Virus record (IMG/VR): IMGVR_UViG_3300023179_000320
Span: 1 to 32,678 of that record
Length of the DNA stretch: 32,678 bases
Source of the DNA: a virus
Strand: one strand, 5' to 3'
Position numbers and translations under genes: made by a program
Shown here: piece by piece, positions 1 to 6,897 of the stretch
How the letters are laid out: each line of letters starts with the position of its first letter
Numbering within the stretch: position 1 is the stretch's first letter
Notes under the pieces: generated by a model
Told to the model about the DNA's origin: nothing
Seen by the model: only the letters and a program-made list of their open reading frames with translations
The model's database searches: none

Positions 1-84
1 TTGAAATGCTAAGTTACCAGTAGCATCAGATGTAACTGATAGTCCGCCAGTTCCTGAATTTGATGCATTTAAAGTTACTGCCAT
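1..84 (-). CDS. Putative tail fibre/tail protein, N-terminal 28 residues only
   Basis: An ATG at 84 opens a minus-strand frame that runs off the left edge of the window. The visible residues begin MAVTLNASNSGTGGLSVTSD and are rich in Ser, Thr, Gly and Asn. This resembles the first residues of the 393-aa tail protein two genes upstream (a short MA-x-L start followed by a T/S/N-rich stretch), so a second fibre-type protein is likely. A Shine-Dalgarno AAGGA lies about 6 bases before the ATG, the same type used by several neighbours. It follows the 51-aa gene by 16 bases. Function is inferred from style and position only; the body of the gene is outside the window. Confidence 0.6.
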   Translation of the reverse strand, partial: MAVTLNASNSGTGGLSVTSDATGNLAFQ

Positions 85-100
85 TTTTTATCCTTAATGT

Positions 101-256
101 TTATTCGTCTGCGGGTTGTGGCGTATTGCCTTCAGCCACCCACTTTAAATAGGCTTGGTAATCTGTGTTAGCGGGGTCAAATGGTATGCAAGCACCATCG
201 CTTGTGCGCTGAACTGCAACAGGCTGATTATTTATTCCGTTTAATAGTTTATACAT
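101..256 (-). CDS. Small conserved phage tail-region protein, 51 aa
   Basis: A 51-codon frame starts [18 protein letters not shown] and ends in an acidic tail (NTPQPADE). The central motif [20 protein letters not shown] is one I recognise from small proteins next to tail-fibre genes of many aquatic bacterial phages; their role is not known to me. The start ATG abuts the TAA of the 393-aa gene with no gap, and a GGAG lies inside the end of that gene, so translation is probably coupled. The reading frame is intact and compositionally normal. It could be a small chaperone or a tail accessory protein; neither is shown by the sequence. Confidence 0.75.
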   Translation of the reverse strand: MYKLLNGINNQPVAVQRTSDGACIPFDPANTDYQAYLKWVAEGNTPQPADE

Positions 257-1438
257 TTATAACTCCGATTCAGCAGTAAAGTATTGTGAAGATGCAGAAG
301 CATAAAAATAAGCATCTCCGCTACTACTTACAGTTAACCCAATACTAACGCCACTTGTGTCATATTCAACAATAGAAACTGTTGCCGTATTTACAGTTGC
401 AAAAGTCCCAACAAGTGTTGCTGTAGGGTTCGCCCTCATGGTTACTGGAAAACTAAATCTTGTCATTACAACATTACCAGTTGTGTTGTAACCTCTTCCA
501 ATAACAGAATTAACTAATGCTGTGTATCTGTAAAAATACCGCTGACACAAAGACAACTCAGTACCATAAGGTCTGTAATCAAAACTCGTTGCTTTGGTGC
601 CTGTCTCTAGCTGAACGCCTGTGATGTAGAAGGTTGCGCCATTAGTGCCGACTACGCTTGTTGCGCCTGTAACAGAACGATAATCACCAGCTACCCATGC
701 ATTAGCAGTTCCACTTTTTGTAGAACCCATGCCAAGACTAAACACAATAATCATTGAGCCAGCATTAGAAGCACCTACCCAAGTTCCACCAGTATCGCCA
801 GCAATTGTTACGTTTATTTGTGTCCAAGTATTTGCAGATGAAATTGTGTAACTAAATGGATATGACCTATTATTAGCACCATTTTGCAAAGATGCACCAA
901 AAGAACCAGTCAGGCTTGAATAAACTAAAAAAGATATGGTGACTGACTTTGCATTAGCAGTACCAAATGCCAAATCTGCCGTATTAAAACCTTCAATAGT
1001 TTGTTGCACAAAAAATAAATCACTAGCAGTAACTGTATATGCAGAAGATGATGTGCAAGCCAAATAGTTTGTAAATCCAGCACCAACTCTTGTTGCATAT
1101 CCTGTTTCTGTTGCGCTTGGAGTTTGTTGAACAGTAAATTTACTAGATGGGCTTGAATATGTTTGCCATCTATCAACAGAAAAAAGTGCAGAAGTAGATG
1201 CTGTAATACTTGCCCCCGCATTACGCTGGTCAATCACCATTGCCCCATTGATAATCCTATTTTTGAATCCAAATGTATTCGGTGCATTTACGCTACTAGC
1301 AAAAGTTGCATTTTGATTAGCATCAATAGTTACAGCCGTAACATTATTATTAGAAGCTAATATTAAAGAACCAGAATTATCAGCCGTTAAATTAAGTGCT
1401 GTTGAATTCGTTGTTCCTGCTGACAAAATTGATGCCAT
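257..1438 (-). CDS. Tail protein with putative carbohydrate-binding (receptor-binding) domain
   Basis: A 393-aa protein. Residues 1-50 are a low-complexity Ser/Thr/Asn/Ala stretch, likely an attachment or trimerisation segment. At 56-73 is FGFKNRIINGAMVIDQRN, and at 268-302 is FYITGVQLETGTKATSFDYR followed by a PYGTELSLCQRYF stretch. These two signatures bracket a predicted beta-sandwich found in many aquatic phage tail proteins and commonly regarded as carbohydrate-binding. The C-terminal 90 residues are a variable beta-rich tail. It is a candidate receptor-binding protein. The start has an AAGGA Shine-Dalgarno, and the upstream gap carries a NATAAATA box and a hairpin, so it may be transcribed on its own. 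The stop codon abuts the next ATG. The fold and sugar binding are inferred from family resemblance. Confidence 0.75.
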   Translation of the reverse strand: MASILSAGTTNSTALNLTADNSGSLILASNNNVTAVTIDANQNATFASSVNAPNTFGFKNRIINGAMVIDQRNAGASITASTSALFSVDRWQTYSSPSSKFTVQQTPSATETGYATRVGAGFTNYLACTSSSAYTVTASDLFFVQQTIEGFNTADLAFGTANAKSVTISFLVYSSLTGSFGASLQNGANNRSYPFSYTISSANTWTQINVTIAGDTGGTWVGASNAGSMIIVFSLGMGSTKSGTANAWVAGDYRSVTGATSVVGTNGATFYITGVQLETGTKATSFDYRPYGTELSLCQRYFYRYTALVNSVIGRGYNTTGNVVMTRFSFPVTMRANPTATLVGTFATVNTATVSIVEYDTSGVSIGLTVSSSGDAYFYASASSQYFTAESEL

Positions 1439-1452
1439 ATTTTTTCCTTAGA

Positions 1453-1471
1453 GTATCAACCAGAGTGATAC
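1453..1471 (-). promoter_or_regulatory. Stem-loop in the leader of the receptor-binding candidate
   Basis: On the minus strand GTATCA - 7-base loop - TGATAC forms a perfect 6-bp stem 14 bases before the ATG at 1438, just ahead of the AAGGA ribosome-binding site. With the AATAAATA box at 1480-1487 acting as a late promoter, the hairpin would sit at the extreme 5' end of the transcript, where it could protect the mRNA. On the plus strand the same stem is followed by a T-rich run, so a terminator for plus-strand transcripts is the alternative reading. Confidence 0.4.
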
Positions 1472-1479
1472 TGTTTTTG

Positions 1480-1487
1480 TATTTATT
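1480..1487 (-). promoter_or_regulatory. Candidate T4-type late promoter AATAAATA
   Basis: The minus strand reads AATAAATA, matching the NATAAATA form of the T4-like late promoter. It lies 41 bases before the ATG of the 393-aa tail protein, in a 53-base intergenic gap. No other core element is needed for this promoter class. A single 8-mer in AT-rich DNA can occur by chance. Confidence 0.45.
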
Positions 1488-1491
1488 GTCA

Positions 1492-2211
1492 TCACAGAAC
1501 CAACCACCGTGAATTAGCTGAAACTGTAACCGTACGGTTTGCATCAAGTGTGATTGGACCAATTGAAAGTCCGCCAGTGTTTGGCAGTATAGTTATGTTT
1601 GCAGTAATCTGTGTATTTGCTGACAAGATAACATTGTTTGAATTTGCAACATATGTACCGACTGCTGCTGTGTTTGCCTTTGCAAAAGCACCGTTAGCAT
1701 AAGATGCAGCTGAATTTGCTACATTACTTGGAGTATTTGCTGAAAGAAATGCTGAATTAGCATATGAACTAGCTGATGTTATATTCGTATTCTGTGTAGT
1801 ATCAATGCCTAAAATATTATTAGCAGTTAAGAAAGCAGAGTTAGCATAAGAAGCAGCAGGTGTTGCTATATTAGCAGCAGTAAAAGCTGAATTGATATAA
1901 CTAAATGTGTCACCAGACAACTTAGTTAATGTAACTGAACCATCTGATGTTACTTGAGCTACAGAACCAGTACCAAGATGCAGAACAATAATATTGTTTG
2001 TACCAGTTGCAGGTGCAGTAGCAAATGTAATTGTTACTCCACTTAATGTGTAAGTACCTGGTGCTTGATATACACCAGCTATGAATACTGCAATAGCTGC
2101 TGTGCCTGCAGGTGCTCTTGTTAAAGGAGTAAATGCAGTTGTTGACGCATTACCAGAGAATGAATCTGCGATAAATGGTACTGATGTTGGTGTATTTCCA
2201 ATGTATGACAT
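1492..2211 (-). CDS. Tail fibre protein of MSYIGN type with ANSAASY repeats
   Basis: A 239-aa protein. It begins MSYIGNTPTSVPF, a start shared with the 234-aa protein at 9455-10159 (MSYLGNEPG) and with many aquatic T4-like phage fibre proteins. Residues 10-80 form a beta domain (FIAGVYQAPGTYTLSG, then TFATAPATGTNNIIVLHLG) also present in that paralogue. Residues 104-190 carry spaced copies of SYANSAFxxAN, an Ala/Ser/Asn-rich repeat likely to form a fibrous trimer. The end ITLDANRTVTVSANSRWLVL is a terminal motif seen in phage tail proteins. The upstream ribosome-binding site is weak. It is inferred to be a virion fibre component lying between the Gly-rich pair and the receptor-binding candidate. 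Confidence 0.7.
   Translation of the reverse strand: MSYIGNTPTSVPFIADSFSGNASTTAFTPLTRAPAGTAAIAVFIAGVYQAPGTYTLSGVTITFATAPATGTNNIIVLHLGTGSVAQVTSDGSVTLTKLSGDTFSYINSAFTAANIATPAASYANSAFLTANNILGIDTTQNTNITSASSYANSAFLSANTPSNVANSAASYANGAFAKANTAAVGTYVANSNNVILSANTQITANITILPNTGGLSIGPITLDANRTVTVSANSRWLVL
1642..1902 (-). repeat. Coding repeats of SYANSAFxxAN type
   Basis: Four imperfect copies (INSAF, YANSAF, YANSAF, YANGAF, each followed by xxAN) are spread over residues 104-190 of the 239-aa fibre protein. Spacing is irregular compared with the tight array in the paralogue at 9617-9811. Confidence 0.6.
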
Positions 2212-2250
2212 ATGTTTATTTAGTTCGTTTTAATTGCTGACATAATTTTT

Positions 2251-3183
2251 TTAATTAATAACATAAACATAGGCCGGATTTCCAGCAAATGTTCCATCAC
2301 CAGTAAATGTGTGAACAACATAACCTGATGGTGTTGTGATTGTACCACCAGTAGCATATTGAGTTGAGCCAGCGTAACGAATAATTACAATGCCTGATCC
2401 ACCAGCACCACCGTAACCTATTGGGCCTGGGTCTACATATGTACCTCCGCCGGCACCACCGCCGCCACCGCCACGATTTGTTACGCCAGCAGTTCCTGTG
2501 CTTGTTAAACTTCCAGATCCACCACTTATACCTGGAGTTCCAGGACCACCAGTTCCAGCGGTTGTAAAAGCACCTCCGCCTCCACCTCCTGCGTAAATTA
2601 CAGGAGAACCTGATATAGGAGATGAAGATCCGTTACCACCATTACCACCTATATTTGCAGGATTTGGAGAAGCATTTCCGCCAACACCACCTGCGCCACC
2701 ACCACCTGCGCCTGCTATTCTTACTCCAGGAAATGATCCAGATCCGCCATTATTTCCTTGGCCAGGAGTTCCAGCTCCGCCGGGGCCATCAGCAGCACCG
2801 CCACCAGATCCGCCATCTCTGCCTTGAGCTCCATTACCGTTAGCACCATAGCCACCCCCGATAGCTGTAACAGTTAATCCTGGTCCTGATATAACTGCAT
2901 TTTGGCCATAATTACCTGTGGCACCACCACCACCAACAGTAATAGCATATGAACCAGCTAAAGAAAGTGTTCCACTAGCTGTAATAAGACCTCCAGCGCC
3001 TCCAGCACCTCCACCCCAAGCAGCTGGTGAAACAGAAACTCCACCGCCTCCTCCACCAGCAAGAACAAGATAGTCTACTGAAGTTGGAGCTGTAATATTC
3101 AGTCCTGTTGGAAATTTATATCCTATTGGTCGTGATGAGATTAAATCACTTGAATCTGGAACATTAAGAAAGCTTATAGGCAT
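2251..3183 (-). CDS. Glycine-rich phage tail/adhesin protein, paralogue 1
   Basis: A 310-aa protein. The N-terminus has SSRPIGYKFPTGLNI then VDYLVLAGGGGGG, matching the RPxGYxFPTG...VDYLVVAGG start of four other proteins in this window. The core is dominated by Gly with the family landmarks GTPGQGNNGG and SPISGSPVIYAGGGGGG. The end has GSGIVIIRYAG then GYVVHTFTGDGTF. This is the glycine-rich domain family common in T4-like phages of aquatic bacteria. The role is inferred: poly-Gly stretches could form a polyglycine-II-like sandwich as in the S16 gp38 adhesin, but that is an analogy. The gap to the neighbouring paralogue is 12 bases. Proline-rich open frames on the opposite strand are the complement of GGN codons. 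Confidence 0.75.
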   Translation of the reverse strand: MPISFLNVPDSSDLISSRPIGYKFPTGLNITAPTSVDYLVLAGGGGGGVSVSPAAWGGGAGGAGGLITASGTLSLAGSYAITVGGGGATGNYGQNAVISGPGLTVTAIGGGYGANGNGAQGRDGGSGGGAADGPGGAGTPGQGNNGGSGSFPGVRIAGAGGGGAGGVGGNASPNPANIGGNGGNGSSSPISGSPVIYAGGGGGGAFTTAGTGGPGTPGISGGSGSLTSTGTAGVTNRGGGGGGAGGGTYVDPGPIGYGGAGGSGIVIIRYAGSTQYATGGTITTPSGYVVHTFTGDGTFAGNPAYVYVIN

Positions 3184-3195
3184 TGTATCAAAATA

Positions 3196-4143
3196 TTAAT
3201 TTACAGAGTAAATTGTGTTTGCAATTCTAAAATCAGAATTTGTAGCAAATGTTCCATCACCATTGAATGTATGTATGGAATATCCACCAGATGTTGAGTA
3301 GTTACCACCGCCAGCTGTTTGAGCACCAGCGTAACGAATGATTACAACACCAGAGCCACCAGCGCCAGCTGTATGACCATTGTTGTCACCGCCACCGCCG
3401 CCACCACCTGTGTTTGGCGTTCCTGTACCGCCATTTACAGCACCGTTGTAATGAGAACCAACGCCTCCTCCTCCTGTACCACCTGCACCTCCTGGTCCGC
3501 CTCCGCCAGCAGCGCCAGCAGAACCTCCTCCGCCTCCAGCATAAGTTACTGGTGTTCCAGATAACGGGTAAGCAGCACCAGCACCGCCAGCACCACCCAC
3601 AGATGTATTTACACCACCCGTAGCAGTACCGCCTACTGCGCCCGCACCGCCACCGCCTCCAGCACCTTGACCAGCGGCATTTGCGTCACCACCATTGTTA
3701 CCTTGACCTGGTGTGCCAGAACCAGCAATACTATTAGAGTTTACATCTCCACCACCAGAGCCACCATTTTTACCGTTTGAAGGATTAGAACTACCACCGC
3801 CTCCACCGCCACCGCCTATTGAAGTAAATGAACTAAATATTGAATTTGAGCCGTTGGCACCAGCAGTACCCGGTGTACCTGCCGGACCTCCACCACCTAC
3901 TGTAATAGCATATGGTGTTGAAGAAGCTATTGAAATTGTTCCTGTGAGCAAACCACCAGCACCGCCGCCACCGCCTTGACCTGACGCATAGTTTTCTCTA
4001 CCACCACCCCCACCACCAGCAACCACCAAATAATCCACAGCAGTGTTTGCTGTGGTGGACATGCCTGTTGGAAATTTATATCCTGTTGGTCTTGATGAAC
4101 GTAAATTAGTTGAACCGGGAACATTAAGGAATTTGATTGGCAT
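3196..4143 (-). CDS. Glycine-rich phage tail/adhesin protein, paralogue 2
   Basis: A 315-aa member of the same family. It starts MPIKFLNVPGSTNLRSSRPT and continues GYKFPTGM, nearly the same N-terminus as paralogue 1, so these two are the closest pair at that end. It has GTPGQGNNGG and YPLSGTPVTYAGGGGGS in the core and SGVVIIRYAGAQTAGGGNY near the end. Its last third at the DNA level is identical over 95 bases to the gene at 6065-6889, whose N-terminus is different, so the gene looks mosaic. Its ATG overlaps the stop of the KILGQ gene upstream (TAATG), implying coupled translation. Confidence 0.75.
   Translation of the reverse strand: MPIKFLNVPGSTNLRSSRPTGYKFPTGMSTTANTAVDYLVVAGGGGGGRENYASGQGGGGGAGGLLTGTISIASSTPYAITVGGGGPAGTPGTAGANGSNSIFSSFTSIGGGGGGGGSSNPSNGKNGGSGGGDVNSNSIAGSGTPGQGNNGGDANAAGQGAGGGGGAGAVGGTATGGVNTSVGGAGGAGAAYPLSGTPVTYAGGGGGSAGAAGGGGPGGAGGTGGGGVGSHYNGAVNGGTGTPNTGGGGGGGDNNGHTAGAGGSGVVIIRYAGAQTAGGGNYSTSGGYSIHTFNGDGTFATNSDFRIANTIYSVN
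3266..3360 (-). repeat. 95-base perfect direct repeat, copy 1
   Basis: Compared base by base, this segment equals 6114-6208 with no mismatch and in the same orientation, and diverges immediately on both sides. It encodes the C-terminal VVIIRYAGAQTAGGGNY to GGYSIHTF region of two Gly-rich proteins. Confidence 0.95.
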
Positions 4144-4481
4144 TATGACACTTCCACACCAAATGTTGAAATTGCTAAACTGGCGCCATTTGTATTAGCT
4201 GCAACAACTGTACCAGCTGGCAAAGTTAAAGGAAAATCTAACAATACTGTATCACCATTAGGAGCAATAGAACCCCTCAGTATGAAATGTTTTGGTAACG
4301 GTGTTGTGGAATTCTCAGAAGAAGGAACAACAATGATACTATATGATGCATTTGTTGTTGATAAATTGTTCACATGAATTGAATTTACAAGAGCTGCCGT
4401 AGAGGCAGGCACTACATAAACATTCGTTTGTGTATTGGAACTTGGATTAATCTGACCAAGAATTTTATGAATATTTGGCAT
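4143..4481 (-). CDS. KILGQ-type small beta-rich tail protein, copy 1
   Basis: A 112-aa protein beginning MPNIHKILGQINPSSNTQTN, then VYVVPAST and a pattern of alternating hydrophobic residues ending STFGVEVS. Four domains of this kind occur in the window (here, the end of 4481-5143, 8767-9108, 9108-9455). Shared landmarks are KILGQ, an xNVYVVPAxT strand, SxxIxNxS, an LPAGxVLAANT-like stretch and a final FGVEx. Function is unknown; a small virion beta-sandwich decorating or capping the fibre is a reasonable guess. Both ends overlap neighbours by one base (TAATG), so it is read as part of a coupled fibre - KILGQ - Gly-rich unit. Confidence 0.65.
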   Translation of the reverse strand: MPNIHKILGQINPSSNTQTNVYVVPASTAALVNSIHVNNLSTTNASYSIIVVPSSENSTTPLPKHFILRGSIAPNGDTVLLDFPLTLPAGTVVAANTNGASLAISTFGVEVS

Positions 4482-5143
4482 TAGATAATCTCCACACCGA
4501 AGGCATTAATAGAAATATTTGAACTTGCATTAGCACCAGTAATATTAGCAGAAAGAATAGAACCTACATTAAGTGATATTCTTGGTTCTAAAACTAATGT
4601 TTCAGCAGCACCAAGAGAATAACCAGAAACAATAAAATTCTTTGTTGCTACAGCTGAACCACTTACATTTGCAGCCACATTAACTGATACAGTATTTGGA
4701 CTTTGATTGCAAATTGTAATTGTTGATATCATTGTGTTTGTTGCAGCTGGTACTGTATAAATTGTGGTCAAAATATTTGCTGTTGTTTGAACTTGACCTA
4801 GAATTTTATATGGCAAACGACCAGCGGCTGAATCAGCAATAACACCAACTGCTGAAGAAACAACGGAAAGTTGACCATTAGAAATCGCAGCACCTGGTGC
4901 CAATTTAGTAGAAGTAATACTTGCATCAACTATATTGTTTGCATTAATAATATTTGTTGCAAGTAAATTACCAGTGATTGCACCAGCAGCAATTAAATTA
5001 CCAGTAATCTGTAAAGTGCCAATGTTATTGGCTTTAATTGTGCCTGAAGCTATTTTACCAAATGTGATAGTACCATCTGCAATATCAGAGGCAATAACTG
5101 TGCCGTCTGCAATTGAGTCTGCTATTATTCTGTTAAGTGCCAT
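4481..5143 (-). CDS. Fibre-like protein: decapeptide-repeat shaft fused to a KILGQ domain
   Basis: A 220-aa protein in two parts. Residues 8-87 are about eight 10-residue units of the form xxxIAxGTIT (for example ASDIADGTIT, FGKIASGTIK), the pattern of a beta-structured fibre shaft. Residues 110-220 are a KILGQ domain (YKILGQVQTTANILTTIYTV to the end INAFGVEII) homologous to the three stand-alone copies. It is therefore a natural fusion that ties the KILGQ family to fibre shafts. It leads the first of two similarly ordered blocks. The ribosome-binding site is weak; a NATAAATA box lies only 7 bases before the ATG. Confidence 0.7.
   Translation of the reverse strand: MALNRIIADSIADGTVIASDIADGTITFGKIASGTIKANNIGTLQITGNLIAAGAITGNLLATNIINANNIVDASITSTKLAPGAAISNGQLSVVSSAVGVIADSAAGRLPYKILGQVQTTANILTTIYTVPAATNTMISTITICNQSPNTVSVNVAANVSGSAVATKNFIVSGYSLGAAETLVLEPRISLNVGSILSANITGANASSNISINAFGVEII
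4883..5122 (-). repeat. Eight 10-residue coding repeats (xxxIAxGTIT)
   Basis: Units start at residue 8 of the 220-aa fibre-like protein and keep an exact 10-residue period through residue 87, with Ile/Leu at position 4, Gly or small residues at 7 and Ile at 9-10. They degenerate toward the C-terminal side. Confidence 0.75.
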
Positions 5144-5150
5144 AATGGTC

Positions 5151-5158
5151 TATTTATT
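5151..5158 (-). promoter_or_regulatory. Weak candidate late promoter AATAAATA
   Basis: The minus strand reads AATAAATA 7 bases before the ATG at 5143. If used, the transcript would be essentially leaderless for that gene. It may be chance in the AT-rich gap. Confidence 0.2.
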
Positions 5159-5167
5159 CCGTTTTAA

Positions 5168-5575
5168 TTAATCTTTTGTTGGTGGTTCACCTTCAGATTT
5201 AGGAAACTTTTCTTTGATTTCCTTAATCGCCTTAAACCATTGTGAATTTTTCAATTCAACACCTTCATTGATAGCATGCCACAACATATCAAGTTGTTCA
5301 AACCCATCGGGGTAATGACGGCACCTGTCATATGCATACTGATAATGCTTAGCTAATTTTTCTTGAAAAACAAGTTCTTCATCAATCTCAGCTTTTGTTG
5401 GTGCTGATAAACCATCAGGATGATGCCACTTATGATAAGTAATAACACCACCAGCCATTGCAATTTCAAAAGTGCAACCAGGCCTTAAAGCTTTAATTGC
5501 AGTATCAACACCGACTGGCATTCCGCCTTCGGCTGAAAAATTCTTCATCACTTCACTTGCGTTATTTAAATCCAT
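5168..5575 (-). CDS. Conserved phage hypothetical with QLDMLWHAI motif
   Basis: A 135-aa soluble, charged protein. The N-terminal half contains an aromatic/His cluster (ITYHKWHHPDG). The C-terminal half is helical and carries RHYPDGFEQLDMLWHAINEG, then QWFKAIKEIKEKFPK. The YPxxxEQLDMLWHAI...AIKxxKExFPK pattern is one I recognise in small proteins beside tail-fibre genes of aquatic phages. Its role is not established; tail accessory or fibre-assembly function is only suggested by position. It follows the MAHFAK gene by 17 bases and has a GGAG Shine-Dalgarno shortly before the ATG (TTAGGAGATATAATATG). No membrane segment or signal peptide is seen. Confidence 0.65.
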   Translation of the reverse strand: MDLNNASEVMKNFSAEGGMPVGVDTAIKALRPGCTFEIAMAGGVITYHKWHHPDGLSAPTKAEIDEELVFQEKLAKHYQYAYDRCRHYPDGFEQLDMLWHAINEGVELKNSQWFKAIKEIKEKFPKSEGEPPTKD

Positions 5576-5592
5576 ATTATATCTCCTAATAA

Positions 5593-5988
5593 TTAAAACG
5601 TAACTTCAACCCAATTAACTGTCGCTTCATTCCAACTATACATCTTAGGTGGATTTCCTGTGCCAGCATCAGAAGGCATATCAACAGGAGCTTTCCATCG
5701 GCAAGTTGATTCAACCAATACCCATGATGGATATGGTTTAATTGCAATGAAAGCATCACGACCTGAATCGTATGTCATACCGATACCGGCATAATTTTTA
5801 CGAATGTTATTATTGTAGCTTGTTTGTTTCCAATAAACATCATCATGCACACCATGAACACCTTCAAGGTATGCGATGCCTATTGATTCTACTTCATCAC
5901 CTGTGCCATTAACGCAGTTCCAGTTATCAACAACGGATACATGAAGAACTTCGTTTGTAGCTTTATTAATTTTTGCGAAATGTGCCAT
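5593..5988 (-). CDS. MAHFAK-family conserved T4-like phage protein
   Basis: A 131-aa protein starting MAHFAKINKATNEVLHVSVV and containing WKQTSYNNNIRKNYAGIGMT, YDSGRDAFI and PYPSWVLVESTCRWKAP. This set of motifs marks a protein family found again and again in T4-like phages of cyanobacteria and other aquatic bacteria, usually near tail genes. Its biochemical role is unknown. The start is well supported by a strong GGAGGT seven bases upstream. A CATAAATA late-promoter box sits 35 bases upstream in a 76-base intergenic gap, so the gene probably heads its own late transcript that also covers the QLDMLWHAI gene. Confidence 0.8.
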   Translation of the reverse strand: MAHFAKINKATNEVLHVSVVDNWNCVNGTGDEVESIGIAYLEGVHGVHDDVYWKQTSYNNNIRKNYAGIGMTYDSGRDAFIAIKPYPSWVLVESTCRWKAPVDMPSDAGTGNPPKMYSWNEATVNWVEVTF

Positions 5989-6023
5989 TTTTTTACCTCC
6001 AAAATAGTATAAAAAGATACCTT

Positions 6024-6031
6024 TATTTATG
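6024..6031 (-). promoter_or_regulatory. Late promoter CATAAATA
   Basis: The minus strand reads CATAAATA, a form of the NATAAATA late promoter of T4-like phages. It is 35 bases before the MAHFAK ATG, inside a true intergenic gap, and is followed by a strong GGAGGT at 5995-6000. Spacing to box, leader and ribosome-binding site are all as expected. Confidence 0.65.
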
Positions 6032-6064
6032 CTATCTTTATTGTGATATTATTTTTTTTGCCCG

Positions 6065-6889
6065 TTAATTTATAGAGTATTGACTGTTAGCACGAAAAGT
6101 TCCATCACCAGTAAATGTATGTATGGAATATCCACCAGATGTTGAGTAGTTACCACCGCCAGCTGTTTGAGCACCAGCGTAACGAATGATTACAACACCA
6201 GAGCCACCTGTACCAGAATTTCCGCCACCTCTATTAGCCGTAGGGCCACCGCCAGAGCCGTTTGACCCAGGTCCGTAAGTGTCACCCCAACCGGCACCGC
6301 CTCCAGCATAAGTAACAGGTGTGCCACTAATTGGTGATGCTACGCCACTTCCACCGTTACCACCTGCACCAGCATTACCACCATTTGATCCTACGCTACC
6401 TGCGCCGCCACCGCCACCATTTGATGTAAAACTTACTCCGTCAGTAAAACCTCGCCCACCAGCATAACCTTGTCCTGGTGTTCCTGCGCCACCAAGACCA
6501 TTTGATCCGCCACCACCACCACCTGAACCGCCACTATTAGAATTTCCTGAGGGAACTCCCCAACCGCCACCCAAAGATGTGACAGTATGAAAAATAGAAG
6601 AACTTCCATTTGTAGATGCGCCGGCGCCGCCTACTGTGACTGCGTAATTAGTTCCTTTTGTGAGATTTAATGTAGATTCAGCAGGTGCGCCACCACCAGA
6701 AGTTCCCACAGAAGTGCGATATCCGCCAGCTCCACCTCCACCTCTTATTGATCCACCAGCACCACCTGCTACTACAAGAAAATCTACTGAAAGTGGATCA
6801 TCATCACTATTCAATCCTGTTGGAAAAGTATATCCATCTGGTCTAACAAGAGCAAGACTTTTAGAAGCTTTTAAAAATTCAATTCCCAT
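6065..6889 (-). CDS. Glycine-rich phage tail/adhesin protein, paralogue 3
   Basis: A 274-aa member of the Gly-rich family and the shortest of the five. N-terminal landmarks are LVRPDGYTFPTGLNSDDD and VDFLVVAGGAGGS; core landmarks are GTPGQGYAGGRG and SPISGTPVTYAGGGAGW; the end is SGVVIIRYAGAQTAGGGNY then GYSIHTFTGDGTF. The C-terminal DNA is identical over 95 bases to paralogue 2, although its N-terminus groups with no single neighbour. The core differs in length and in its interspersed aromatic residues (a Trp after the poly-Gly stretch). It is the last gene of the second Gly-rich run, eight bases after paralogue 4. Confidence 0.75.
   Translation of the reverse strand: MGIEFLKASKSLALVRPDGYTFPTGLNSDDDPLSVDFLVVAGGAGGSIRGGGGAGGYRTSVGTSGGGAPAESTLNLTKGTNYAVTVGGAGASTNGSSSIFHTVTSLGGGWGVPSGNSNSGGSGGGGGGSNGLGGAGTPGQGYAGGRGFTDGVSFTSNGGGGGAGSVGSNGGNAGAGGNGGSGVASPISGTPVTYAGGGAGWGDTYGPGSNGSGGGPTANRGGGNSGTGGSGVVIIRYAGAQTAGGGNYSTSGGYSIHTFTGDGTFRANSQYSIN
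6114..6208 (-). repeat. 95-base perfect direct repeat, copy 2
   Basis: Identical to 3266-3360 in the same orientation. The block covers the conserved C-terminal part of paralogue 3. Matching of third codon positions as well as protein shows recent copying or gene conversion, not just protein conservation. Confidence 0.95.
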
Positions 6890-6897
6890 TTTGTATC

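Noticed and set aside
254-261. TATAAATG-like late promoter before the 51-aa gene
   Set aside because: It is formed by the stop codon and the start codon themselves (TAA-ATG), so the match is explained by coding constraints.
1453-1471. Rho-independent terminator on the plus strand
   Set aside because: The stem is followed by a T-rich run in the plus direction, but no plus-strand gene lies upstream for it to terminate; the leader hairpin reading fits the gene layout better.
3713-3979. Proline-rich open frame on the plus strand, with similar ones at 7022-7270 and 7948-8265
   Set aside because: They are the antisense of GGN-rich glycine codons in the Gly-rich genes; poly-Pro results from reading CCN. 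No ribosome-binding site, and the opposite frames have family motifs.
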